Source of the DNA: Whitmania pigra
Taxonomy: Eukaryota; Annelida; Clitellata; Hirudinida; Haemopidae
Assembly: GCA_021613335.1 (NCBI GenBank)
Contig: JAJTWR010000263.1
Span: 3,706,001-3,770,000, forward strand
DNA length: 64,000 nt
Direction of reading: 5' to 3'
Shown: piece by piece, positions 11,125 to 20,404 of the stretch
Position numbering within the stretch: position 1 is the stretch's first letter
Layout: the number at the start of each line of letters is the position of its first letter
Notes under the pieces: model-generated
What the model was told of the DNA's origin: nothing
The model's input: only the letters and a program-made list of their open reading frames with translations
Databases searched by the model: none
Position numbers and translations under genes: made by a program

Positions 11125-12094
11125 TACTAGCCAAATTCATGATACTTATTTATCAACGTAATGTTGTCGAGTCAACTCATTAACTGTCTTTAACGGGCTT
11201 TAATTGGCCATTTTGCCAAAAATGCCTCTAGAAGATATGAAAACAAACAGAATTCACACGACCTCGCCTTTACTCATGTTGGGTGTTGTTGTGAATCTAG
11301 TGGCATTAAGTTCATTATTTAATTTCTTTAAGATAATACCTGATGAGCAACTACAGTAACAAAAGTATTTAAAAAAAAAGAAATTAATAAAAATCGTCAA
11401 GTATTATTTATTTAAATACATTGTAAGGATGGTCTTTAAATTTGAAGTTTTTATTTTGATATAAAACTTTTCTTAAGCTTGTTTGTCTACGAAGTTATAA
11501 AACTTTATTCTGGAGCTCATTGAAAGGCAATCACAGGGGTGACCCATGTCTCCATACCCACTTTGTGAAACTCATGTGAATGTTCTCGATTTTTCTCCCA
11601 TTTGCTTTTGTTCTAATCTAATCACCATCTCAGCTGGCTAATCAGCACCTCAGTGTCTGTCGATAACTTTGATTTCGTTCTTAAATTCTGAATAATATAA
11701 GTGTTATCTTCTTATAAGACTAGCTCCAACAAATTAAGTAAATTAGTTGCTTTATGATGCGTTTATGAATATTATAGATTTTTTTAAATATGATGATATT
11801 AAAGTATTAAAGTAAGGAGCGGATTTAACCAAGCTACAAGCACACAAGCTATCCACAGTTTTTTTTCGGAGCCGACTTTGAAGCGGAACAGATCGGTACA
11901 CGCTAAAGCTATTTTGTTTATTTCTCGTTCTGTAGACACAAAATATCTGTAGATGTTAGGAGAAAATCAGTCAGAGAAAAGTTTGAAATCATACTGCAGC
12001 TGGAACAACAAAACCGACAGACCTTTGGTATTGCAGCAAACACCATTTCAGAATGAAAAAGAAGGCCGACGTGATAAAGCAAATGTTACTTGTT
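11125..12094. other. Intergenic DNA upstream of the DNMBP-like start
   Basis: Likely holds the promoter of the minus-strand gene and diverse AT-rich sequence. No TATA box or repeat boundary could be fixed. A short plus-strand frame at 11,953-12,165 runs into the LINE tail repeat and is not supported as a gene. Confidence 0.4.
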
Positions 12095-12200
12095 ACTCCG
12101 CCTTGGAGCTCCGACAGGGATCATCAGAGGAGTTTCCTCCGTCTTCAGGCGTTTCGGCACTTTGAATCTTCTTATGTTTTCGGGGTGCAGGCCGCATCGA
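12095..12200 (-). repeat. LINE-associated tail repeat, copy 2
   Basis: Reverse-complement copy: GGCCTGCACCCCGAAAAC, then GTGCCGAAACG, then GGAGGAAACTCC, CTCTGATGATCCCTGTCGG and AGCTCCAAGGCGGAGTAA. No RT fragment is attached here. Confidence 0.7.
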
Positions 12201-12470
12201 ATTTAATGTACGAGAAGTCTGTTTTTGATCAAGAAAAAGCTTAGAGTGGATGAGCACAAAGATGTCGATGATGCAGTGCTTCAATGATTCACAAATTCGC
12301 GAGCGACAAACCTTCCCGTCAATGGGGTATTTTGTGAGTTTAAAATATAGGAACAAATAATTATAAATGTTGCTATCGAGAATCGACGGTGAATTGGTAA
12401 ATCTCTGCTTTTACACATGACTTTTGTTGTTGACGAACATGTAAGTACATATTGCTGTTATCAATATAAA

Positions 12471-13460
12471 ATACCGTGTTTCCCCAAAAATAAGACCTAC
12501 CCCGTAAATAAGCCCTAGCATGATTTGGTAAGGCGCTCGTAATATCAGCCCTAGCTCGAAAATATGCCAAAGAGATCGCCAGCTGGTATTTACAGTCGTA
12601 CCATAGTTATTTTGCAACACTCAATAACCTATTGAAATTAATAATATAACATCAGTAAAATTTTATTGAAATATTAATATAATAAAGTACTGACAAAGAA
12701 AATTATGATTTCTGCAAGTATTTGCATGTAGAAAATATTGGTGGGTAAGCAAATACTGTAAACAGATAACCGGTTCTAGAAAGTTGCATCTGGTTGTGTT
12801 TATGAATCTTCTTAATCCAGTATGTCGAAAGTGTAATAGATTTACCATTAATTGTTATTTCGACAAGATGAGTTCAAAAAAAAGGCTATTCCTACGCAAG
12901 AAGGAATCGTAGAAAACTCACGTGACAAGAACATTACAGCTTTATGTAAGGAAAATAAATTGGATATCCAAATGATCCGCAGAGTGTGATGATCTCAGTT
13001 AACAGGTTGACGGGGAAATGCTAGGACAAGTTTGAATCGGAGACTTTGTGAAGCCTAACCTGTAAAAGTTGGGTTAAGAAATCAGTATATATAACAATGT
13101 TACCATTGCAGCAAGGGACAAAATATACTTATTTAAGGAGAATTTTCTCGCGGCTAAATATGAGATAGAGGTTCTGCGGGAAATGAATTCGCAAGCAATT
13201 CAGGCAGGAAATCAGTTTGGAGATTTACAGTAAAGAAGTTGACATGACTGTATTTGACTAATTTTCTAAAAACAATTCTCTAGTTGAATCCTTTTCTAAC
13301 ATTCTTGTAAAATATTACTTTTATTTATAAATTATTAAAACCATGCTCCTTGTTTCTTATAGAATAATAATAATAAATTGTTCAACATGAAAAAATGTGC
13401 TGTTTGGTTGTTGATTATATAAATATAAGACAACCCCAAAGCAAAAATTATTATAAGACT
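12471..13460 (+). mobile_element. pogo/Tigger-like DNA transposon remnant, copy 1
   Basis: The left end reads ATACCGTGTTTCCCCAAAAA and AATAAGACC. The interior encodes a Psq-type helix-turn-helix start (MSSKKRAIPTQE... NITALCKENKLDIQMIRRV) before stop codons. A second copy lies at 26,388-27,300, where the right end (GGAAACACGGTAT) survives. Here the right end is cut short at about 13,460 by a hAT-type end. Confidence 0.65.
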
Positions 13461-13461
13461 G

Positions 13462-13550
13462 CAGCGGTGGGCAAAAGTTAACTAAAAAGTCATTAACTAA
13501 TAGTTTAACTATTTTTTTTAGTTTGTAAATATGCAACTGGGAGCGTATTT
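13462..13550 (+). mobile_element. hAT-type terminal fragment
   Basis: Begins CAGCGGTGGGCAAAAGTTAA, like hAT ends of the CAGTGGTGGGCA type. It is interrupted after about 90 bp by the inverted-repeat element that starts at 13,551; no matching right end was found. Confidence 0.4.
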
Positions 13551-14052
13551 CCAAACCCTAACCAGTAACGGCCATGGCTGATTAATATTCATAAGCGCTC
13601 ACTGTGATTGGTTGAGATCTGAAATATGTCACAGCGCAGCAATCGTTTTGGAGATATTTTCTTTTAAAAATTAATATTTGTATGTGCAACATGCAATTAA
13701 ATATTAATTAGAAAATTAGACATCTAACCTAATTCAAACTCTAAAATTGTTAAATTAATAACCCTAACACTAACCTTAAACCCAATCCTAACCTCAGATA
13801 TTAAATTATTAAAATACACTAAAAGGACGCTGACAAACATGGACGAATCCCGCACAGGAACCGAACACGCGCCGTCGTCGAGCGAGGCAAGCCCTTAACC
13901 ACTAAACCACACGTCACACCTGGAACCCTGGAATACAAATAAACATATGCATATGTGCTTCTGACCCATTTCAGATCTCAACCAACCATGTACAACCATA
14001 GCGTACGCTTATGAATATTAACCAGCCATGGCTGGGTCTGGTTAGGGTCTGG
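13551..14052. mobile_element. MITE with about 45-bp terminal inverted repeats, carrying a tRNA-like segment
   Basis: Left end CCAAACCCTAACCAGTAACG through GGCCATGGCTGATTAATATT and CATAAGCG; the right end is its inverse with few mismatches (CGCTTATGAATATTAACCAG through CTGGTTAGGGTCTGG). No coding capacity. A tRNA-derived segment lies inside on the minus strand (about 13,850-13,925: TGGTTTAGTGGTTAAGGGC and GTTCGGTTCC). No clear target duplication. Confidence 0.7.
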
Positions 14053-14159
14053 AATGGGGCGCCAATTTTATAGTTTCTCTAGTGAAAATATCCTAGCTGC
14101 GCCTCTGGCTGTACATATACTACAAATTATTAATTTATTACCCTTAACATTAAGTTATT

Positions 14160-14300
14160 CCTCAAAATTCATCAAAACACTAGAAGACTAGGATGGTAAC
14201 CGAACTCTTCCTTCACGGTGCGAGGCGAAGCCTCAACCGCTAGGCCACAGAAGCGCCGACGACACGAACTTAAGACTCTATGTTTTATGTTTTGATGGTG
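14160..14300 (-). repeat. tRNA-derived SINE fragment
   Basis: The reverse complement reads TGTGGCCTAGCGGTTGAGGC (A-box-like), followed by GAGTTCGGTTACC (degenerate B box). This could be mistaken for a tRNA gene, but no acceptor stem pairing is seen. Confidence 0.5.
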
Positions 14301-14756
14301 ATGTTTTGACGGGGCTATTTTGTCGCCGGGATATTATGAAGGGTGCCGTCTAATAAATAGGATGGTTTCTATTGCGATGCCTAAGATGTTACGAAGCGCT
14401 ACCTGTGCAATGGCTTTGCATGAGCCTTTGAATGAGCAAATAAAAATATACAATATATTGAGTTATAATTAAATAAAATATCATCAGAGTTATAATATAT
14501 GACTAAATGATACTATCAACTTGCAATTTAATTTGCCTTGGAATTTAGGCATAAACATTTTAAAATAATGTTACATATAATTGTAAATAAATATAACTAA
14601 AATTTATTTTGTCTTAAAGCATACATTTTTATATAAAGACTTATGTTTTACTCTTTTATTATTTCAAATTTCTTACTCTTATCGCCCATACAGGAAACGT
14701 ATTAGTTTCGTAGAAGCTCAGGATTGCTAAAGTAAAGTATACATTACATATTTATT
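14301..14756. promoter_or_regulatory. Upstream region of the POM121-like gene
   Basis: AT-rich DNA between the repeat cluster and the first supported ATG. It probably holds the promoter and 5' UTR, but no core element can be identified with confidence. Confidence 0.3.
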
Positions 14757-15040
14757 ATGTATTCACAAAATAATTTGCCAAGAACGCCAGTAACCGCTAA
14801 AGGATTTCTTGGGTCTGGAGGGCGTATAACGCCTAATCAGTCGTTCGACCTTAATCACAAGCATGGATTTAACGGATTGAACAAACAAACGACTGGAGTT
14901 TTAAATCGTCAGACCAAAGGTGGCATGTTTTACATGTCTCCTTGTAAAAGATTAAGTGACACGACATTTTCAAAATCACCCGCTGATAGAGGTTCTAAAT
15001 ATTGTCCAAGAATCATTCTTCCACAATTTAAGAAAATAAG
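14757..15040 (+). CDS. POM121: POM121-like exon 1
   Basis: Starts MYSQNNLPRTPVTAKGFLG and ends in phase 2 at AAG|GTAGCT. This is the first ATG in frame after an upstream stretch with stops; an earlier non-coding or coding exon cannot be excluded. Confidence 0.65.
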
Positions 15041-18000
15041 GTAGCTTGTTGTCACGTTCTTATGTAGTTGATAATATTTTAAAGTTTAAGAGGATGTGTG
15101 ATTTGTTTTGCTTACTTGTTGTTTTGTAAATTTAATTTTTACATTTTACAGTTCTGAAAGAAAGACAATGCAGGCTTCATTGAGTAATAGAATTGAGCTG
15201 CCAACTTATCAAGAGAAATATTCAGGATTTCAAGTAACTCCAATTGTGAGGTTAACTCCAGTTAATAAACCCACATTCTATCCAGTGGAGAAACAGGGTG
15301 TTAGAGTTTGGATAGCACCCCCAGATTCTCTGAGAGCAAGGTAATTTTTTCTGTCTATACTAACAATAATCACATTTGCATCAACAAGGTTTCTATCTTG
15401 AATCAAAGCTGATTAATAAACAACTCTTTAGCAGGTTGTCTGTTAGTTGTAATACAACAAAAGATGATGCTGAGGATAACAGCAGTGAAACATTGGCACC
15501 TTATGAGACTGCCTGTTTAGAGTTTCTCAGAAAAAAGTAATTTATTTTGAAATGTATCCATTGAGTTCATGTAGTTAAGGTTTTACATATGTTTTTTAAA
15601 TGGTCAGGAGGAAACTCTTTAAGTCTCCAGAGTTTAGTATAGGTTCTGAGAACCAATTGAGTGAAACTGAGAAGCCAGTTACTGTTTTAAGTGAAGGAAG
15701 TAATTTGCTTAGGGTTGAAGATTGTGAACATCCTTCAAAGAGGAGGTATGCTGGGATCAGCTATTTACATTTATATAGTACTGTTCATATGGTGCCATCA
15801 ACTCTTGTAACTCTTCTACAGGAAAATTGTTGAAGGCAATACTTCATTTCAAATTGCCAATGTTCATAAAAGGCCAGCTCTGAGAGATAGTGGTGCATCA
15901 GAGTACATGGATGAGTCAAATTCGGAACCAAAAAGACAAAAATTTGATCATATTTCGCCAAAAATCTGGGATTCATTCAGAAATCCAATAGAAGTGTCGC
16001 ATCTTTCAATGAAGAAATTTTTTGAGAGGAAGGTAAATTTTGAAATGAAGCATTTTTAAGCAATGGCTTAATTTTACATTTTATAGGTGTTCTTGAAGAA
16101 CATATAAAAATTTTAAGCTTAATTGATCATTTATTTTCTCATACTCTTTTGGATGTTTCATTATTATTATTTGTGTTTCATAGGCACAGGCTTCAAAACC
16201 AATAGACTGTGATGGAGGAAGTTTGAGGATCAGCAGAGAGAGCAGTGTACAAACAGATGAAGACTGTTTAGGTACCAGTCTGCAAAATATATCAACTGAG
16301 AGAACTGAACAAGGTGACCGAATGTACGTTCAGAAATCAGAAAGTCAATCTATAGAACAGAGGTTGTGATTCTGATTTTCTTGTATTATGAAACTAGTCA
16401 TGTGATAATCAGACTTTGAAAATTATTTATTTAAGCAATTGAATTTAGTTTCATGTAGTTTTTTTTTTATCTTGAATTGATATCTTTTAGAAAATTTGGA
16501 AGTTTAAACAAACCTGAATATTTTTATATGACAATTTCTTTTCACTTGCAAATTATAACTGTTTTGTGCTTGGGCTTGACTTTTGCATGGATGCATCTGG
16601 AGATCTGCAGATAGGATCTGTGCTCACATTTTATCAATTTCTGTAATATGGAACCATATTAATTTTGTAAAATCTTTCTGAATTTTAGTGGAGCTGTTAC
16701 TCCTTCTGGGGACAGTGCTTCAGAAGTGAGCAGACTAAGCAAGACTGGAGGTGGTGGTTCAATCAGAAGAAGACTTGCCATGTCTCACCTGGGATCTTCG
16801 TTGTACATTAAAGTAATTACAAAGTTTTTATTATTCTTGTATTTCTATTTGAATTTTTTTGTGGCCTGTCTTGGCACTTATGAGAAATTTTAATACTAAA
16901 ATCAGATTATATTAACTTGTTATGCATAATATGTGTTTTTAGAGACCTGAGCAGCCTATTAGGCATGGTGTCACTTGGAAAGATTTGAATGAAGATAGAA
17001 AGAGGTCCTACTCAAGGTTGCATCCACTGCTGGATGAAGTGAAGGCGGATGCTTTGAGTGGAAGTGAGACTTTGTTTATTTTTATTTCTTTATTGGTCAC
17101 TTGTTTGCTGACTGCCTTAGACCCTAATCATTCATTTATCTTAAAATATAATAACTAGTAATTTTTTATAATCTATAAATAAATAGATATTCCAACTACT
17201 ATTGCAACCTTGGGAGTTTCATCATCTTTAGTCTCACCATCCAATTCCAATGAGAATTCTGTTTTGGAGAAGGTCAAGGATATTGCAACTATTCATTCAG
17301 TCAAATCATCTGATGAAAAGGACAAAACTGCAGTTGTATGCATTCATTATATCATACACTTTTGCTAAAACATCATGAGAATTATTTTATTTTTCAGACT
17401 AACAAGCTTGGATCACCACATTTGTATACTACATCTAGTGACAAGCAGACAGATTCAGCAGGACTTACTACAACTTCTTCTATGTTGAAACTCTCACAAA
17501 ACCAGGAGAAGGAAATCTTGTCTGAGAAAATAGGTTAACTACAATTTATTGTACATACATATAAAATCATTAAATATTAATGCAGAATTTTCCCTATGAA
17601 ATAAGCTATAATATAGTAATTTATGCAAACTTAGTAATGTCAAAGATGACCAATATCATTTACTTTAAAATGTTTGCTTTGCTCATTTGATGTATTGTGT
17701 GATTATTCTTGTTTTCAGGTGTGATGAGAGATAGTGGATTAAACATGGGATCACTGAATAATTCATCTGTGGAGTCTCTCAACAAATTACCTGCTTGTAT
17801 GAGTAATCAAGGACAAAAAAATGAGGGAGTGAAGGATGACCACATTATCATGAAGATTGCAACATCAGAAACCCTTAAACCTGAACAGCCACAATTTCAG
17901 TCTGTTATGACCACAACTGGTATCACTAACATGCCTCATGTAGCTGCACCCAGTTTTAATTTCTCAAGTAGCAACAGCTTAGGAGAAAAAAGAGATGCAA

Positions 18001-19730
18001 AAGCAATATTTTCATTCCAATCACAGAATATTTTATCTGAAAGACCAACCTTGAGTTCGTTTGCTTCTTCTGCAGTTTCAACTGGATCAGTATCTCCATT
18101 TATTTTGTCTAGTGCACCTGTCACTGTGCAGAATACTCAGCCAGAAAGACCAAAACACACCTTGGATCTGTTTGTTTCTTCTGCAGTTTCAGCTGGATCA
18201 GTATCTCCATTTATTTTTTCTAGTGCTCCAGTCACTGTGCAGAATACTCAGTCAGAAAGACCAAAACACACCTTGGATCTGTTTTCTTCTTCAATTTCAA
18301 CTGGATCATTATCTCCATTTATATTTTCTAGTGCCTCTGCTTCTTCTGTGCTAATGCCAACAAGTCACTCCATATCAAATCTGTTTGGGTTTAACAATGT
18401 GCAAAGCCAAGTAACAAGCAGTACCAGCTTAAAATCTCAGTCATCCACCTCGATATCTTCTTCATTTGTATTCCAAACTGGAGGAAGCAATCTCTTGATT
18501 AACAAACCAGAGAAGGCTGGAGTTCAGGATGCTGCATCAAATATGTTCTCATTTCAATCATTAACCAGTAGTCATCAGAAAAATGGATTTGGAAGCAATA
18601 ATTCTTCAATTTTTTCACAGACATGTATGCAACCCACAGATTCATCTTCTAAATCAACTGCACTATTTTTAGCTCCACAACCAAGCATGCAGTTTTCTAA
18701 CCTAGCTCCAGGTTTTCAAGCTTCTGCACTCTCCTCTAGGGCTCAGAGCGAAGCAGTACCCAAGTCAACCATTGCCTCCTCATTTGCAGTGCCAACCTCT
18801 CAGCAGCAGATAAAACAGAATCCTTTCTCATTTGGTTCTCAAACTCAAAATAATACTATTTTTGGGAAAACATTGGAGAATTCATCTTCAAATAGAGCCC
18901 AGCAACAGCCACCTCAAGGCCAAAGCTTTTCATTTGAAGCTTTACAACCTACTCAAAATTCTGTTTGTGTCTCATCAAGCATGTCATCAACCTTTGGAGT
19001 AACCCAAACTCCTCAAAACTTTAATTTTGGAATGCAAAATTCATCTCAAACATTTGGCATGTCTCAATTGCAAAATACAGCTTTTGCTACATCTCAGTTA
19101 TCTGTCAGGACCCAAAGTTCTCAGCTTGCTGCAACTCAAAAGAGTTCAATGTTTTCCAAATCGCATGTAAATTTACTCTCTTCAACAACTGAAAGTCAGA
19201 AAAATATGTTTGGACAAACAGCATTTCAAAATATTAATGGAAGCAGTTTTCAGTCAAACAACCAGTTCCAACAGAAATCTTCATTTAACTTTCAAGCTGG
19301 AGCAACAAGTGAAGCTGTCACCAATAATGTTAATGGAAATAAGGTGAGAAGTTTGTAAAGTTTGTGGTGACTTTTTAAGTTTATTATCTTGGTTAATGTG
19401 TTTGTTAATATATGATGAAATTATCAGCCTTACCAGTTCAGTGCAGCACCACACTTCAATTTCTCTGCTGTTGCTAATAACCCAATTACTGAAAACAAAG
19501 GTCAGTATGAAAAGGTCAAATGCATGTTAATATTGTACTTAAAAGTTGTTGTGAATTTTTCAGGGTTAAGTTTTCCATTTGCTGCAACCCAGTCTCAAGG
19601 CATGAATTTCAATGCTGTGGCAAATCAGTTTCCATCATTTGGTGGTGGAGGATCTTTCACACTTGGTGCTGCTACTGCAACAAAAACTTCAACAGCCAAT
19701 AGAGCTCGAAGGAAAACTGTTAAAAAATAA
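14757..19730 (+). CDS. POM121: POM121-like FG nucleoporin (gene level, 13 exons)
   Basis: Thirteen exons join in frame to 1,165 codons plus stop. The N-terminal third is Ser/Pro-rich with basic nuclear-localisation-like patches (LRKKRKLFKSP across exons 3-4; EPKRQKFD in exon 5). Exons 11-13 are rich in Ser, Gln and Asn with about nine scattered FG motifs (for example FSFGSQ, TFGVT, NFGMQ, MFGQT). The end, SFTLGAATATKTS then ARRKTVKK, parallels the C-terminus of vertebrate POM121 (an FSIGA-type block and a final ARRQHTRKK). POM121 anchors the inner ring of the nuclear pore and binds importins through its NLSs. No transmembrane segment is seen near the chosen start, so either an upstream exon supplies it or this form is soluble. 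Nup153, also basic at its C-terminus, is the alternative, but its zinc fingers are absent. Confidence 0.7.
15152..15340 (+). CDS. POM121: POM121-like exon 2
   Basis: Acceptor TTTTACAG, donor GCAAG|GTAATT, phase 2 to phase 2. Encodes SSERKTMQASLSNRIELP through IAPPDSLRA. Confidence 0.75.
15435..15536 (+). CDS. POM121: POM121-like exon 3
   Basis: Encodes RLSVSCNTTKDDAEDN, SETLAPYETACLEFLRKK. The APYE...LRKKRK block recalls the basic NLS region of vertebrate POM121. Ends in phase 2. Confidence 0.75.
15608..15745 (+). CDS. POM121: POM121-like exon 4
   Basis: Encodes KRKLFKSPEFSIGSENQL to CEHPSKR, donor AGGAG|GTATGC, phase 2. Confidence 0.75.
15822..16032 (+). CDS. POM121: POM121-like exon 5
   Basis: Acceptor TCTACAG. 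Encodes RKIVEGNTSFQIANVHKRPA, an NLS-like EPKRQKFD, and ends MKKFFERK in phase 0. Confidence 0.75.
16184..16362 (+). CDS. POM121: POM121-like exon 6
   Basis: Encodes AQASKPIDCDGGSLRISRES, SSVQTDEDC to QSIEQ; ends in phase 2 at AG|GTTGTG, a weak donor. Confidence 0.65.
16689..16812 (+). CDS. POM121: POM121-like exon 7
   Basis: Encodes SGAVTPSGDSASEVSRLSKT and GGGGSIRRRLAMSHLGSSLY; donor AAA|GTAATT, phase 0. Confidence 0.7.
16943..17063 (+). CDS. POM121: POM121-like exon 8
   Basis: Encodes RPEQPIRHGVTWKDLNEDRK then SYSRLHPLLDEVKADALSG; ends in phase 1 before GTGAGA. Confidence 0.7.
17187..17335 (+). CDS. POM121: POM121-like exon 9
   Basis: Encodes NIPTTIATLGVSSSLVSPSN to DEKDKTAV; donor GTATGC, phase 0. 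Confidence 0.65.
17398..17533 (+). CDS. POM121: POM121-like exon 10
   Basis: Acceptor TTTTTCAG. Encodes TNKLGSPHLYTTSSDKQTDS to ILSEKI; ends in phase 1. Confidence 0.7.
17719..19343 (+). CDS. POM121: POM121-like exon 11, FG-repeat exon
   Basis: A single 1,625-bp exon encodes most of the FG region. It includes three tandem copies of a 37-residue unit (about 18,040-18,340; period 111 bp, third copy one codon shorter) with core TGSVSPFIxSSAPVTVQNTQ. FG dipeptides occur in GFGSN, FSFGSQ, IFGKT, TFGVT, NFGMQ, TFGMS and MFGQT. Phase 0 donor AAG|GTGAGA. Confidence 0.8.
19428..19500 (+). CDS. POM121: POM121-like exon 12
   Basis: Encodes PYQFSAAPHFNFSAVANNPI then TENK; ends in phase 1 at AAAG|GTCAGT. 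Confidence 0.7.
19564..19730 (+). CDS. POM121: POM121-like exon 13, C-terminus
   Basis: Encodes GLSFPFAATQSQGMNFNAVA, SFGGGGSFTLGAATATK and the final basic ARRKTVKK before TAA at 19,728-19,730. Confidence 0.8.
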
Positions 19731-20359
19731 TAAGCAATTATAGATTAGAAAAACAGGATAATACTGAAATGCATTTTGTTCAGACTGTTTTATCATGTAT
19801 AGTTCTGAAAACAATGGTGTATGATTTGCTTTGTTAAACTAATATATTCTTGTTTATTATTTTAGTAAAGTAAAGAATTTGTTAGAATAATCTGAGATTT
19901 TGATTATCCCAAATGGCAAAGCTTTTAGTGTTTTGGGGTTGTGATGGTGATCAAACTTGTGAGCTCGATTTTATCAGGATTGGATTTAGATATAATTATA
20001 TGAAATTTGAAGATGACATAGCTTTGGATTTTATTTTTCGAATTTGAGATGGGTTACTTGCTGGTCAGCACGAAGCCTCGTTGTGCAGTCCCATCCCTAG
20101 TGACTCTTAGTTTCGACTCAGAAGTTTTTCTAGTTGCCAGATTAGGAAGCTTATTTCTGTGCTGGTGCAGTAGCACTCGTGGTACAGTTATTTCTGGCTT
20201 CATCACTGCAACAAGTTTGCAGCAACTCTGCGGCAGTGTTAACAACGAAATGTTTGGTGCTGGGTTGAGCAGTTTCGCATTATTTTATTCATTTGTTGCT
20301 GGAGGGATTTACTCTGCGTTTTTTCAGTGAAGTGTCTTTGATTTTAAATTCTGGTTAAT
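19731..20359. promoter_or_regulatory. Intergenic gap between the POM121-like and SH3BGRL-like genes
   Basis: Only about 630 bp separate the stop of one gene and the start of the next on the same strand, so the 3' UTR of the first and the promoter of the second must lie here. An overlapping pair of short frames on opposite strands (20,049-20,330) has no family resemblance and is probably chance. Confidence 0.4.
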
Positions 20360-20404
20360 ATGGTGGTTAAAGTATATCTCTCTTGTACGACTGGAAACAC
20401 GGAC
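20360..20404 (+). CDS. SH3BGRL: SH3BGRL-like exon 1
   Basis: Encodes MVVKVYLSCTTGNTD, the first beta strand of the family, then a GTTAGT donor. The same GTTAGT donor is used by exon 2. The match to the family's MVIRVYIASSSG-type start fixes the start codon. Confidence 0.8.

Noticed and set aside
12095..12200. Definite hammerhead ribozyme
   Set aside because: CTGATGA and GAAAC boxes are present, but I could not place stems I-III around them in the required order; kept only as a hypothesis.
20049..20330. Overlapping opposite-strand frames as a small gene
   Set aside because: No family resemblance, no splice logic, and they occupy the expected promoter of the SH3BGRL-like gene.
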